Shown: positions 34,803-45,140, numbered from the stretch's first letter. The stretch: DNA of 64,000 bases from Nocardia otitidiscaviarum NBRC 14405 (GCF_000308635.1 NZ_BAGD01000027.1:41378-105377), one strand, 5' to 3'. The notes: generated from the letters alone by a model not told the origin. Made by a program: numbers and translations.

Positions 34803-34948
34803 ACCGGAGAAGTCTGTCGGCCACGACGCCCGCGGACCCGCGTAGTTCTACTCGAGCCACCAGGGTAGATACCCTACCCGCATCACCATTGAGCGACGTC
34901 ACGCCACCGAATCCCCTGATTCGGGCAGCCTACCGCCATACTTGACGG

Positions 34949-36724
34949 GTGCTCGACACGACCGACGCTCTGACGCGGCTGCGCACCGGTAGCGCCGTCG
35001 CGGTACGGCCCGTGTCGATATGGGTGCGCCGAGCCGCCCCCGTCTGGCGCAGGATCGAGGAGATCATCGACCTCAATCACGTCGGACTGGTGGTCGCCAC
35101 GGTGTTCTTCGCCTGGTCCGTCACCCCCTCGCTGCTACCGCGCGACTGGCTGTTCCAGGGCCTCATCTCCGGGGTGAACGCGGCGCTCGGCTACGGCGTC
35201 GGCTGTGTGCTGGAGTGGGTGTTCCGGCGGTGGGTACGGCCCAGGATCAAAATCAGCACCCCACCCATGTGGGTGCGCGACGCCGTGAAGACCGCCGTCG
35301 TCCTCACCTGCGCGCTGGTCGCCGCCTACATGCTGGTGCTGTCGGCGGACTGGCAGCGCGAGATCTTCTCGCTCATGGGCATGTACGGCACCACCACCGA
35401 GGCGTACCTGCGCACCGGTGGACTCAGCCTGCTGGTCGGCGTGCTGGTGGTGGCGGCGTATCGGACGCTGCGCGAGGTGGTGCGCTTCTTCGCCCACCAG
35501 CTCAGCCGCTGGGTGCGGGTGCCGCCGCACCTCGCCCCCGCCGCCGGGACGCTGCTGCTCGTGGTGCTGGTCATCACGCTGTTCAACGGTGTCGCCACCC
35601 AGGCGTTCTTCGCCGTCGCCAACTCGGCGTTCAGCGTGCGCAACGACGAGATGTCGCCGTACGCCGTCCAACCGGTCGCGCCGGAACGTTCGGGCAGCCC
35701 GGCGTCGCTGTCGGAGTGGGAGACCCTCGGCTCGGAGGGTCGCTGGTTCGTCTCACACGGGCCGGACCCGCTGCTCATCAGCTCGATCACCGGCGAACCG
35801 GCCAAGGAGCCCATTCGCGTGTACGTGGGGCTGGAATCCGCCGGCCAGGACATCACCCAGGAAGAGTTGGCGGTCGCCGAACTCGAACGCACCGGGGCCT
35901 TCGACCGGCAGGTGCTGGTGATCGTCACCACCACCGGCACCGGCTGGGTGAACAGCATGGCCGCCGCCGCCATCGAATACATGTACGGCGGGGACACCGC
36001 GATCGTGGCGTCGCAGTACTCGTACCTGCCCAGTGTGCTGTCGTTCCTCGCCGACCGGCAGAAGGTGGCGGCCGCGGGGAAGAAGATGTTCGACGCCGTC
36101 TACGCCGCCTGGTCGCGGCGGCCGGTGGAGGAGCGGCCGAAACTGCTGGTGTACGGGGAGAGTCTGGGTTCGCAGGGCTCCGAGGCCGCGTTCGACGGGC
36201 TGGCCGACCTGCGCTCCAAGGTCGACGGCGCGCTGTGGGTGGGGCCACCCAACTCGAATCGGCTGTGGGAGCAGTTCGTTTCGCGCCGGGACCCGGGGAC
36301 GCGGGAGGTCGCGCCCATCTACGCCGACGGGCTGGTGGTGCGCTTCGCCGCCGACGCCGCCGACCTCGCCCGGCCGTCGACGGAATGGCGGCAACCCCGC
36401 ATCGCCTACCTCATGCACGCCTCCGACCCGATCGTCTGGTGGTCGACCGATCTCATCCTCTCCCAACCGGACTGGTTGTCCGAGCCGCGCGGCTCGGACG
36501 TGTCCTCGCAGATGCGGTGGTGGCCCTTCGTCACCTTCTGGCAGGTAGCGGCCGACCTCACCAACGCCCAGGGCGTCAGTGACGGCCACGGCCACCGCTA
36601 CGGATCCCTGGTCCTCGACGGCTGGGAAGCCATTGCCGCACCGCCGGATTGGAACCCGGAACTGCGCGAGAAGATCCGCACCCAGATCGAACTGGCCGAG
36701 GACTACGAGCGAGCGGTCAAGTAG
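34949..36724 (+). CDS. membrane-anchored alpha/beta-hydrolase family protein
   Basis: This 591-aa actinobacterial protein has an N-terminal membrane domain with about four to five helices (residues 40-230: VGLVVATVFFAWSVTPSLLP, RDAVKTAVVLTCALVAAYML) and a C-terminal alpha/beta-hydrolase-like domain with the nucleophile elbow VYGESLGSQG. A DIVWWSTDL-like segment (DPIVWWSTDL) lies near the expected acidic residue, and the putative His region is DGHGHRYGSL. CATACT is 6 nt before GTG 34949 (leaderless). Mycobacterial homologues are annotated only as conserved membrane proteins; a lipase or esterase role at the membrane face is an inference. Confidence 0.75.
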   Translation: MLDTTDALTRLRTGSAVAVRPVSIWVRRAAPVWRRIEEIIDLNHVGLVVATVFFAWSVTPSLLPRDWLFQGLISGVNAALGYGVGCVLEWVFRRWVRPRIKISTPPMWVRDAVKTAVVLTCALVAAYMLVLSADWQREIFSLMGMYGTTTEAYLRTGGLSLLVGVLVVAAYRTLREVVRFFAHQLSRWVRVPPHLAPAAGTLLLVVLVITLFNGVATQAFFAVANSAFSVRNDEMSPYAVQPVAPERSGSPASLSEWETLGSEGRWFVSHGPDPLLISSITGEPAKEPIRVYVGLESAGQDITQEELAVAELERTGAFDRQVLVIVTTTGTGWVNSMAAAAIEYMYGGDTAIVASQYSYLPSVLSFLADRQKVAAAGKKMFDAVYAAWSRRPVEERPKLLVYGESLGSQGSEAAFDGLADLRSKVDGALWVGPPNSNRLWEQFVSRRDPGTREVAPIYADGLVVRFAADAADLARPSTEWRQPRIAYLMHASDPIVWWSTDLILSQPDWLSEPRGSDVSSQMRWWPFVTFWQVAADLTNAQGVSDGHGHRYGSLVLDGWEAIAAPPDWNPELREKIRTQIELAEDYERAVK

Positions 36725-36846
36725 GGGTCGGGGTGCTGTACCGGGCGAAATCCTCGCCGCGGTCCGGACGTGGTCCGGGCCGCGGCGCTGAACAGGCGTC
36801 GCGGCCCGGTGTGCGCGGGGTGTCGTCGAGTAGTGGTTCGGCCGCG

Positions 36847-37740
36847 ATGGCGGGTCCTGCTGTGGTGCGTGGAATGTCGGCGGGTGGTGGGCTCGCCGCG
36901 ACAGCACGGACGGCCGGGATGGCCGGGAAGTCGTCGGGCGACGCCCTGGCCGCGGTGGCGGGCTCGGCGGCGGGGTCCGGGATTGCGTACGTTGCGGGTG
37001 CATCCGCGAGGTCGAGTACCGGTGGACGGTCGCGGGAGTTGTCCGCGCTCGGGCCGCGCGCGTGGGCGAGGTCGGCAGCGGGGCGGAAGCGGTGGCGGGC
37101 GTTGCCGAAAGCCGCTGCGGCCATGGGCTTGCCGCTGCTGTGGAGTAACCGGGTGCTGCCCGCGCTGGCGCTGAGTATGCGCGGGCGCACCACCGCCAAC
37201 CTGGCCTTCGCGGGCGGGTACGCCGTGCTGTTCCGGGGGCGTCCGGGGTGGTTCTCGGCGAGCGGGTGGCGGGTCGGGCTGGCCGCCGCCGGGCTCACCC
37301 TGGCGGGTTACGGTGTGGCACTGGCCGTTCCGGGGCTGCGCGAGCGGGTGGGGGAGATCGCGGAGCGGGTGCCGGAGACCTCGCACGCGGAATGGGTCGG
37401 CCTGCACATACCGGTGGGCACCGTCGTCAGCGAGGAGCTCATCTTCCGCGGCACCCTGACCCCGCTGCTCGACGACACCTTCAGTACCGGCGGTACCTGG
37501 CTCGGCGCAACGGTTTTCGGGCTCTGGCACATCCACCCGGCGCGTGCGGCGGGCGACCCGATCCCGGCCGCGGTCGCCATCACCGCCGCCGCGGGCCTGC
37601 TCTTCGACCACCTCCGGCACCGCACCGGCAGCGCCACCGCACCGGCCCTGCTCCACCTCGCCCTCAATGCGGGCGGCGCGCTCGCACCGCTGCTTGCCCG
37701 GCGCATTTCGGAGCCCCCGGAGATTCTGGTCGGCGAGTGA
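36847..37740 (+). CDS. CPBP family intramembrane metalloprotease
   Basis: The C-terminal 200 residues carry the CPBP (Abi/Rce1) motifs: EELIFRG with the catalytic Glu pair, FGLWHIHP with a metal His, and LLHLALNAGG with the last His/Asn, set in about five membrane helices. Members cleave within membranes or process prenylated proteins. The start is uncertain: ATG 36847 is given, but the first 90 residues are Ala/Gly/Ser/Arg-rich and weak, and ATG 37123 (MGLPLLWSN) begins the conserved part. In M. tuberculosis a gene of unknown function also follows purL (Rv0804). No neighbour suggests a substrate. Confidence 0.72.
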   Translation: MAGPAVVRGMSAGGGLAATARTAGMAGKSSGDALAAVAGSAAGSGIAYVAGASARSSTGGRSRELSALGPRAWARSAAGRKRWRALPKAAAAMGLPLLWSNRVLPALALSMRGRTTANLAFAGGYAVLFRGRPGWFSASGWRVGLAAAGLTLAGYGVALAVPGLRERVGEIAERVPETSHAEWVGLHIPVGTVVSEELIFRGTLTPLLDDTFSTGGTWLGATVFGLWHIHPARAAGDPIPAAVAITAAAGLLFDHLRHRTGSATAPALLHLALNAGGALAPLLARRISEPPEILVGE

Positions 37741-37869
37741 CATCCCGACGCCACTGCCCGATCAGCCGTGCCGCGAGCGCAGTGACGTCCCGCCGCCGCC
37801 CGCTGTCTGCCGACGGTGTGCGGCGGCGTGCCGAATCCCGGTGTCGGCCGGAGCGGCTAGCCTCGTCGG

Positions 37870-38259
37870 GTGGCACGACGAGCGGCGGTGAACCCGGAGG
37901 AACTGCGAGCGGCCCTGGCGGCGCTGGAACCCTGGCTGCGCGACGAGACCGCGCCCGGTCCTACCCGAGCCGAACTCGGTGCGGCGGTCAAGGGCACCGC
38001 CCGCACCCTGGCGGCCGATGCCCCCGGAGCCTCGGTGGAGGTCCGCGTCCCGCCCTTCGTGGCGGTGCAGTGCATCGAAGGCCCGCGCCACACTCGCGGC
38101 ACTCCACCGAACGTGGTCGAAACCGACCCTCGCACCTGGCTCCTCCTCGCCACCGGACTCCTGGATTTCGACCAGGCCCTGCACTCCGGAGCACTGACCG
38201 CCTCGGGCACCCGAGCCCCCGAAATCGCCCGCTGGCTCCCCATCCTCCGCCCGCACTGA
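37870..38259 (+). CDS. sterol carrier family protein
   Basis: This 129-aa protein matches the actinobacterial sterol-carrier family seen near purF in mycobacteria (Rv0807 position). It has an N-terminal helical part (PEELRAALAALEPWLRD), then TRAELGAAVKGTARTLAADA, strands (VEVRVPPFVAVQCIEGPRHT) and a C-terminal helix that ends in RWLPILRPH. These proteins are predicted lipid-binding, with no established role. TAGCCT lies 6 nt before GTG 37870 (leaderless). It is followed by a hairpin and by the convergent YhgE/Pip-like gene. Confidence 0.75.
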   Translation: MARRAAVNPEELRAALAALEPWLRDETAPGPTRAELGAAVKGTARTLAADAPGASVEVRVPPFVAVQCIEGPRHTRGTPPNVVETDPRTWLLLATGLLDFDQALHSGALTASGTRAPEIARWLPILRPH

Positions 38260-38305
38260 CCCGCGTGGGCAGTCTGCGCCAGGGGCGCAGGGTGGGCAAG
38301 CGCAG

Positions 38306-38326
38306 CGCGCTCTCCCGGAGAGCGCG
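38306..38326. terminator. hairpin between sterol carrier gene and YhgE/Pip gene
   Basis: CGCGCTCT (38306-38313) and AGAGCGCG (38319-38326) form a perfect 8-bp stem with a CCCGG loop. It is in the gap of two convergent genes and lacks a T-run. Confidence 0.5.
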
Positions 38327-38397
38327 AACGCCGAACCCATGCCCGCCGACGATCCCCGCCGAGCGGCGCTGCCGCCGCTACGTCTGCGCTGCCGCCG

Positions 38398-39741
38398 CTA
38401 CGCCTGCGCCGCCGCCCGCGCGTCCTTCTCCAGCGGCTTGCGCTCCAACCCCTTGTGGTCGTAGTACCGCGTGATCACCAGCCCGAACACCACGCCGATC
38501 GCCAGCCCCAGGGCCGCCATCCACACCCCGCGCGTCAATCCCGCCACTCCGCTGCCGTTGAAGTAGAGGATCGCGCGGGTGCCCAGGAACACCTGGTGCA
38601 TGGGTTCGAAATTGGCCAGCCAGCCGAAGTACTTCGGCGTCGCCTCGATCGGCACGGTGCCGCCGGAGGACGGCAGACCGAGAATGATGAAGATGATCAG
38701 GTTGACGATCAGACCGGCCGTGCCCACCGCCGCCAGCACCGAGGTGCAGGTGAATCCGACCGCGATGATCACGAACGCGCCGTAGATGAACAGCAGCAGC
38801 GGTTTGTCGATGGGCATGCCCAGCGCCGCGCCGATGCCGAGCAGCGCGGCCGACACCGCCACCGCCATCACCGCCACCGCCGCCCATTTGAGCAGCAGCG
38901 TCCGCGTCCGCGAGATCGGGGCGCGCGGGAAATGCACGTACCAGGGCCCCCATTCGGTCGGCAGGAAGCCCAGCGCCGAATCGATCAGCTGATGGATGAT
39001 CATCGCGCCCACCATGCCGACCAACAGCAGCAGCAGGCTGTAGAAGAAGGCCGTCAGACCCTCACCGGAACCGTTCGGCAGCGGTCGATACTGCTCGACC
39101 ACGATATTCAGCGGCTCCGCCAGCGCCACCCGGGTAGCCGCGGTGAGCTCCGGCGCGGGCGGCCCGTCCGGTGGCGGCGCCAGCTGGGCGTTGACCTGTT
39201 CGGTCAGCTGCTTGCCGACCTGGATCTGTACCTGACTGAGAGCTTCCTCACCGAATTTCTGGGTGATAGCCGTCGCGAACGCGCCGGTGCGCGGATTGGT
39301 CTGCAGAGTGATGACCGGCTTCGAGATGTCGCCAGGCACCACACTTCCCACGCCCAGAATGCCGAGCCGTTTGGAGAAGTCGCTGGGAATGATGATGGTG
39401 CCGTAGACCTGCGCCTGCTGCATCTGCAACTGCGCCTCGTTGATGCCGAGCTCGCGCAGGTCGATCTTGTCCGCGGGCACCGCCTCGCGCAGTCCGGCGG
39501 CGACCTGATCGCCGAAGTTCACCTGCTTTTCCTGGCCGGGCGCGCCGATGGTGTCGCCGACGTCCTGATTCACGAGTGCTATCGGGAAGTCGTGCAGATT
39601 CTCTTCCGGATCCACGACATAGTCGAGGTACATCACGCCCAGCAACGAGGCCAGCAGCGTGACGACGATGATCGGAAAACCCCATTTGATCGGGGTGAGA
39701 TGCCGGCGTGGCGTAGGTTCCGGGGTATCGCTGGTCGTCAC
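38398..39741 (-). CDS. YhgE/Pip-like membrane protein (DUF3533 type)
   Basis: This 447-aa protein has an N-terminal helix (GFPIIVVTLLASLLGVMYLD) followed by an outside domain of about 190 residues (FPIALVNQDVG, QVYGTIIIPSDFSKRLG, a typical YhgE/Pip start) and a C-terminal block of about five to six helices (FFYSLLLLLVGMVGAMIIHQ, GFTCTSVLAAVGTAGLIVNL). The layout matches the ABC-2-like permease module of the YhgE/Pip or SNG1 group, some of which are phage receptors or linked to type VII secretion. GTG 39741 has TAGCTT 6 nt upstream (leaderless). It is divergent from purF. Confidence 0.78.
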   Translation of the reverse strand: MTTSDTPEPTPRRHLTPIKWGFPIIVVTLLASLLGVMYLDYVVDPEENLHDFPIALVNQDVGDTIGAPGQEKQVNFGDQVAAGLREAVPADKIDLRELGINEAQLQMQQAQVYGTIIIPSDFSKRLGILGVGSVVPGDISKPVITLQTNPRTGAFATAITQKFGEEALSQVQIQVGKQLTEQVNAQLAPPPDGPPAPELTAATRVALAEPLNIVVEQYRPLPNGSGEGLTAFFYSLLLLLVGMVGAMIIHQLIDSALGFLPTEWGPWYVHFPRAPISRTRTLLLKWAAVAVMAVAVSAALLGIGAALGMPIDKPLLLFIYGAFVIIAVGFTCTSVLAAVGTAGLIVNLIIFIILGLPSSGGTVPIEATPKYFGWLANFEPMHQVFLGTRAILYFNGSGVAGLTRGVWMAALGLAIGVVFGLVITRYYDHKGLERKPLEKDARAAAQA

Positions 39742-39854
39742 CGGAGAAAGCTAACAGCAAACGCCGCGCCACCCGGGTTATCCCAACGGCGGGTTGCATC
39801 GTGATTACCCGTAGACTGGTGCGTGCCCCCAGCCCGCCGAACAGGGAGCAAACG

Positions 39855-41405
39855 GTGAATCTGCACCCCTCCGCCGCCGCAGCCGACCAGGACGAGAACG
39901 AACCGCGTGAAGAATGCGGTGTTTTCGGTGTCTGGGCACCGGGTGAGGATGTCGCCAAGCTCACGTATTACGGGCTCTATGCCCTCCAGCACCGTGGTCA
40001 GGAAGCGGCGGGCATCGCCGTCGCCGACGGCGCGCAGGTGCTGGTCTTCAAGGACCTCGGCCTGGTGAGCCAGGTCTTCGACGAGCAGACCCTGGCCGCC
40101 ATGCCCGGTCACGTCGCCGTCGGCCACTGCCGCTACTCCACCACCGGCTCCACCACCTGGGAGAACGCCCAGCCGATCTTCCGCACCACCGCGGTCGGCA
40201 CCGGAATCGCGCTGGGACACAACGGAAATCTCGTCAATACCGCCGAATTGGGAGCGCGGGCACGGGAACTGGGCCTGATCAGCGGGCGACTGGCCGGATC
40301 CCTGGGCGCCACCTCCGACTCCGACGTGATGACCGCGCTGCTCGCGCACGCCGCCGCCGACAAGAGCATCGAGCAGGCGGCCATGGAGATGCTGCCCACC
40401 CTGCGCGGCGCCTTCTGTCTCACCTTCATGGACGAGCACACGCTGTACGCGGCGCGTGACCCGTGGGGTGTGCGGCCGCTGTGCCTGGGCCGACTGGATC
40501 GCGGCTGGGTGGTAGCCAGCGAGACCGCCGCCCTCGACATCGTCGGCGCGTCCTTCGTGCGCGAGATCGAGCCGGGCGAACTGCTGGCGATCGACGCCGA
40601 CGGGGTGCGGTCCATGCGCTTCGCCAATCCCGAACCCAAGGGCTGCGTCTTCGAATACGTATACCTGGCCCGCCCGGACTCCACCATCGCCGGACGCTCC
40701 GTGCACGCCACCCGCGTCGAGATCGGCCGCCGGCTGGCCGCCGAACATCCCGTCGACGCCGACCTGGTCATCCCGGTGCCGGAATCCGGCACCCCGGCCG
40801 CCGTCGGCTACGCGCAGGGCTCCGGACTGCCCTACGGCCAGGGGCTGATGAAGAACGCGTACGTGGGGCGCACGTTCATACAGCCCAGCCAAACCATCCG
40901 GCAGCTCGGCATCCGCCTCAAGCTCAATCCGCTGCGCGAGGTCATTCGCGGCAAACGCCTCATCGTGGTGGACGACTCCATCGTGCGCGGCAACACCCAG
41001 CGGGCCCTGATCCGCATGTTGCGCGAGGCGGGCGCGCTGGAGATCCACGTTCGCATCGCCTCGCCGCCGGTGAAGTGGCCCTGCTTCTACGGCATCGACT
41101 TCGCCTCGCGGGCGGAGCTGATCGCCAACGGTGCGGGCGAGGGCTCTTTCGAGGACATGGTCGAGGGCGTGCGTCGCTCCATCGGCGCCGACACCCTCGG
41201 CTACATCTCCACCGAGGGCATGATCGCCGCCACCGAACAGCCACGCAGCCGCCTGTGCTGCGCCTGCTTCGACGGCAAGTACCCCATCACCCTCCCCACC
41301 GAGGCCGCCATCGGCAAGAACGTGCTGGAGGGCATGCTCACCGGTGCGACGGAAACCGAACTGCTGGCCGACAACGCCAATGCCAGCGCATTGAGCCGTC
41401 CTTGA
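39855..41405 (+). CDS. purF: amidophosphoribosyltransferase
   Basis: This 516-aa enzyme makes phosphoribosylamine from PRPP and glutamine, the first step of purine synthesis. A 20-residue propeptide must be removed to expose nucleophile Cys21 (REECGVFGVW). The glutaminase domain has YYGLYALQHRGQEAAGIAV, the PRPP loop is LIVVDDSIVRGNTQ, and Cys residues in PCFYGIDF and RLCCACFDGKYP fit an Fe-S cluster. GTG 39855 was chosen because AGGGAG precedes it; TAGACT at 39812-39817 would otherwise lie inside the gene. Together with purM (111 bp on) it recreates the mycobacterial purF-purM order. Confidence 0.95.
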   Translation: MNLHPSAAAADQDENEPREECGVFGVWAPGEDVAKLTYYGLYALQHRGQEAAGIAVADGAQVLVFKDLGLVSQVFDEQTLAAMPGHVAVGHCRYSTTGSTTWENAQPIFRTTAVGTGIALGHNGNLVNTAELGARARELGLISGRLAGSLGATSDSDVMTALLAHAAADKSIEQAAMEMLPTLRGAFCLTFMDEHTLYAARDPWGVRPLCLGRLDRGWVVASETAALDIVGASFVREIEPGELLAIDADGVRSMRFANPEPKGCVFEYVYLARPDSTIAGRSVHATRVEIGRRLAAEHPVDADLVIPVPESGTPAAVGYAQGSGLPYGQGLMKNAYVGRTFIQPSQTIRQLGIRLKLNPLREVIRGKRLIVVDDSIVRGNTQRALIRMLREAGALEIHVRIASPPVKWPCFYGIDFASRAELIANGAGEGSFEDMVEGVRRSIGADTLGYISTEGMIAATEQPRSRLCCACFDGKYPITLPTEAAIGKNVLEGMLTGATETELLADNANASALSRP

Positions 41406-41516
41406 TCGGAACTCGGGCCGACGGCTCTCAGCCGTGCGCTGAAGTCGCGGGGAGCCGGTAATGCTAGCGTGAGCAGGCATCTATCCACCGATTCGGCTTG
41501 GAGCTCTCCGAAGACA

Positions 41517-42596
<1,080 letters not shown>

Positions 42597-42618
42597 GCGC
42601 CTGAGCACTCACGCACCG

Positions 42619-42652
42619 AACCGCCCCGACCACCACCGTGGCCGGGGCGGTT
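42619..42652 (+). terminator. terminator hairpin after purM
   Basis: AACCGCCCCG (42619-42628) pairs perfectly with CGGGGCGGTT (42643-42652), a 10-bp stem with a 14-nt loop, 23 bp past the purM stop. Confidence 0.7.
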
Positions 42653-42682
42653 CGCATTCGGCGGTCCGCTCGGCTGGCCGAC

Positions 42683-42808
42683 ATGATCCTGGCCTGCCTG
42701 GAGACGCAGCGGCTCCACCTGGCGCACGGCGCGGAACTGGCGAGCGCCGTACGGCAGGTGCTGCTGTTCGTCGCGGACGGAATCGTGCGCGACGAACAGC
42801 GACCCTGA
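42683..42808 (+). CDS. possible small ORF, 41 aa
   Basis: MILACLETQRLHLAHGAELA followed by SAVRQVLLFVADGIVRDEQR and P: an amphipathic helical peptide in a gene-free gap. The codons are biased toward G/C at the third position as in real genes here, and the frame stays open upstream of the ATG. There is no ribosome site and no recognised family. It could be the C-terminal remnant of a lost gene. The rest of the 388-bp gap holds only the two hairpins. Confidence 0.3.
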   Translation: MILACLETQRLHLAHGAELASAVRQVLLFVADGIVRDEQRP

Positions 42809-42921
42809 GCGCGAATCCCGTTAGGGCGTAGCGGGAAACGCACCAGCGCCCCTTCGCGACTGCGCGGGGACGCCGATGTGTCGTATGTAGTTCGAGCCCT
42901 CGACACCGTGAATCACGGCAA

Positions 42922-42975
42922 AATCGACGCGCTAAGGGGGAGGCCAGTCACGGCCTCCCCCTTAGCACGTCGATT
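42922..42975 (-). terminator. long hairpin after the DUF3073 gene
   Basis: GCTAAGGGGGAGGCC (42931-42945) pairs perfectly with GGCCTCCCCCTTAGC (42952-42966): 15 bp with a 6-nt loop. An outer 7-bp stem, AATCGAC/GTCGATT, follows after two mismatches. It begins 9 bp past the DUF3073 stop on the minus strand. Confidence 0.75.
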
Positions 42976-42984
42976 CGATCCGAG

Positions 42985-43197
42985 TCAGCGGCGCCAGTCG
43001 TCGTAGGTGTCTTCTTCTTCCCAACGCGACGATTCATCCGCGTCGTGCTCGTCGGAAAGCACACCACTCCGCTGCGAGCTGGGGGAAGAACTTCCCGACA
43101 GCTCGCGCTGAAGGCTCGCGAAGTCGGTTGGTGCCGAGCTGTACTTCAGCTCGCGCGCAACCTTGGTCTGCTTTGCCTTAGCCCGGCCACGGCCCAT
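42985..43197 (-). CDS. DUF3073 domain-containing protein
   Basis: This 70-aa protein is highly conserved in actinobacteria: MGRGRAKAKQTKVARELKYS, then SAPTDFASLQRELSG, a Ser/Asp/Glu-rich linker and a Trp-containing acidic end (SSRWEEEDTYDDWRR). The N-terminus is strongly basic (RGRAKAKQTKVAR), suggesting nucleic-acid binding, but no role is established. In M. tuberculosis the equivalent (Rv0810c) also lies next to purM. It is a single gene with a strong terminator, convergent to purM. Confidence 0.85.
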   Translation of the reverse strand: MGRGRAKAKQTKVARELKYSSAPTDFASLQRELSGSSSPSSQRSGVLSDEHDADESSRWEEEDTYDDWRR

Positions 43198-43265
43198 GGC
43201 TGACCCCCTCGCGTCACTGCGGGGCGGCCTGGGGTGGTTGGCGGCCCCGTTCGAATTAATATCTT

Positions 43266-43293
43266 CCTGACAGACACTTTAGCGTGTGTCAGG
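43266..43293 (-). terminator. hairpin between asparaginase operon end and DUF3073
   Basis: CCTGACAGACAC (43266-43277) and GTGTGTCAGG (43284-43293) pair apart from one bulged base, in the 172-bp gap downstream of the minus-strand asparaginase gene. It may end that operon or lie in the DUF3073 promoter. Confidence 0.4.
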
Positions 43294-43369
43294 CGGTCGC
43301 GCTTCCATGAGTGCCGGAAGATCCTCGCGAGTGCCGTTCCGACCGGGGCGACGCCGTTTCCGGCAGACC

Positions 43370-44332
43370 TCAGAGCAGCCCGGGAATTGCCCGGATCACG
43401 CCGACCCGGGCGCCGCCGCCCAGCACGGCGGGAGCCGCCAGCTCGGCGTGGTCGTCGGTCCAGTCGACGCCCATACGCTGCAGAATGGCCAGCGTCAGCG
43501 GTACCCGGGCGCGGTCGTGCCCGTCATCGATCTTGTAGGCGAAGGCCGAACCGTCCGGCAGCGCACCCGCGTGCACCCCGTCCGCGCCGATCTTGCACAC
43601 CAGTCCGGGCGTCGCCGTCATCACGCGCAGATCCGGCCCGTCCGTGCCGGAAATCACTCGCGGATGGGTGCGGATCGCCTCCGCCACCCGGCGCTCCGGG
43701 GAGCCGGCGGGGGCGGTGGCCATGGTGGCGTAAGCGCGGGCGAGGTTCACCAGCGACACCGGCACGATCGGCAGGCCGCAGCCGTCCAGGCCGAGATCGG
43801 TTTCCGGCTCGCCGGTGATATCGGCGATGGTGTCGGTGACCGCGCGCTGCAGCGGATGCCCGGCATCGAGGTAGCCGCGGGTCGGCCAGTCGTTGATCCG
43901 GCAGGTGGCGAGCATGGCGGCGTGTTTGCCCGAGCAGTTCATGTAGATCCGGCGCGCCGCCTTGGCACGGTCGTGCCCGGCGAGCGCGGTGGCGCGGGCC
44001 TGCTCCTCGAAGGGCAGATCCGGCGGGCACTCCAACTCGTCCTCGGTGAAGCCGAAGCGGTCCAGCAGCCGCTGCACCAGCTCCACGTGATCGGGTTCGC
44101 CGAAGTGCGACGCGGTGGCGATGGCCAACTCGGCGTCGTCCACGGGATGAAAGCCATGGCGCAGCAGGGTGATCGCCTGCATGGGCTTGTTGGTGGAGCG
44201 CGGGAAGATGGGGCCGTGCACCTCACCGAGCTCCACGGTGGGCTCACCGTCGGGGTCGAGGATCACCAGCGAACCGCGGTGCACGCACTCGCGGAAACCC
44301 GACCGCACCACCTCGACCAGTTCCACACTCAT
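43370..44332 (-). CDS. asparaginase (AnsA/DUF-type L-asparaginase II family)
   Basis: This 320-aa protein follows the bacterial asparaginase II family (PF06089 type): VRSGFRECVHRGSLVILDPD, GEVHGPIFPRSTNKPMQAIT, MNCSGKHAAMLATCRINDWP and LGLDGCGLPIVPVSLVNLAR. The conserved STNKP and NCSGKH motifs hold the likely catalytic Ser/Thr and Lys residues. It would release ammonia from asparagine in the cytoplasm. ATG 44332 has AAGGGA upstream. It is the last gene of a likely operon with the MOSC and YgfZ genes upstream (70-bp gap). Confidence 0.85.
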   Translation of the reverse strand: MSVELVEVVRSGFRECVHRGSLVILDPDGEPTVELGEVHGPIFPRSTNKPMQAITLLRHGFHPVDDAELAIATASHFGEPDHVELVQRLLDRFGFTEDELECPPDLPFEEQARATALAGHDRAKAARRIYMNCSGKHAAMLATCRINDWPTRGYLDAGHPLQRAVTDTIADITGEPETDLGLDGCGLPIVPVSLVNLARAYATMATAPAGSPERRVAEAIRTHPRVISGTDGPDLRVMTATPGLVCKIGADGVHAGALPDGSAFAYKIDDGHDRARVPLTLAILQRMGVDWTDDHAELAAPAVLGGGARVGVIRAIPGLL

Positions 44333-44402
44333 GCTGCATCCCTTCGAGCATGGGCGGGGCGCTCCATGGTCGCGCTCCGCTGCCGCCGCCGCGCCTGACC
44401 GC

Positions 44403-45140
44403 TCATGCCGACCGCTCCGCGCCCGTCGCGGCAGCGCGGTCGTTGCGGCGGCGGTGGCGCTCGATCTGCATGCGCACATCGTCGGAGATGGTCGGCTCCT
44501 CGGTGAGCAGCCGGTCCAGCAGTGCCTGATCGCGGCCGCCGAACAGGTCGCGCACGGTGATGCCGTGGGCGGGAATGTGGATCCGCCGCACCTCGTCGCC
44601 CGCGCCGATCGCGCCCTCGGTGAGCACCCGCAGGTACGCGCCCGTATCCGATTGCAGGGTGAAGCGTTTCACCCACTGCTGCTCGCCGGTCCAGTGCTGG
44701 AAGGTGGCGCACGGGACGCGCGGCGCGCTCACCTCGAACAGGGCGTCGCCGATGGCCCACCGCTCACCCAGTACCGCATCGCTCACCGGCAGGCCGCCGA
44801 TGCGCAGATTCTCGCCGAACCAGCCGTAGGGCAGCTCGCGATCGAGCTCGCGGCCCCAGCGTTCGGCGTCCTCCTGGGCGTAGGCGTACACGGCCTGGTG
44901 TTCGCCGCCGTGGTGTTCGGTATTGCACACGTGATCGCCGTCGAGGCTGAGCCTGTTCACTCGCACCCGCCGCGTGACCGGGCGTTTATCGATGGCCGAG
45001 CGACCGACCCGGCCCGGCACCTCGATATCGGCGTGCACCACGCACACGGCCAGCACGGTGCCGACCGTGCTGGACGCCGCCGGGGCCGCGGAGTGCTCGG
45101 GCAGCACGGATTCCGCCGCCGCGGTGAGTTCGTCGCTCAT
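44403..45140 (-). CDS. MOSC domain-containing protein
   Basis: This 245-aa protein has the MOSC beta-barrel (about residues 30-190): LSLDGDHVCNTEHHGGEHQA, VYAYAQEDAERWGRELDREL, PYGWFGENLRIGG and the conserved Cys in APRVPCATFQHW. MOSC domains are the sulfur-carrier domains of molybdenum-cofactor sulfurases; stand-alone forms such as YiiM reduce N-hydroxylated compounds using molybdenum cofactor. The C-terminal part (residues 190-245) is helical and Arg-rich, as in YiiM. It overlaps the upstream YgfZ gene by 4 nt (ATGA). Confidence 0.85.
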   Translation of the reverse strand: MSDELTAAAESVLPEHSAAPAASSTVGTVLAVCVVHADIEVPGRVGRSAIDKRPVTRRVRVNRLSLDGDHVCNTEHHGGEHQAVYAYAQEDAERWGRELDRELPYGWFGENLRIGGLPVSDAVLGERWAIGDALFEVSAPRVPCATFQHWTGEQQWVKRFTLQSDTGAYLRVLTEGAIGAGDEVRRIHIPAHGITVRDLFGGRDQALLDRLLTEEPTISDDVRMQIERHRRRNDRAAATGAERSA

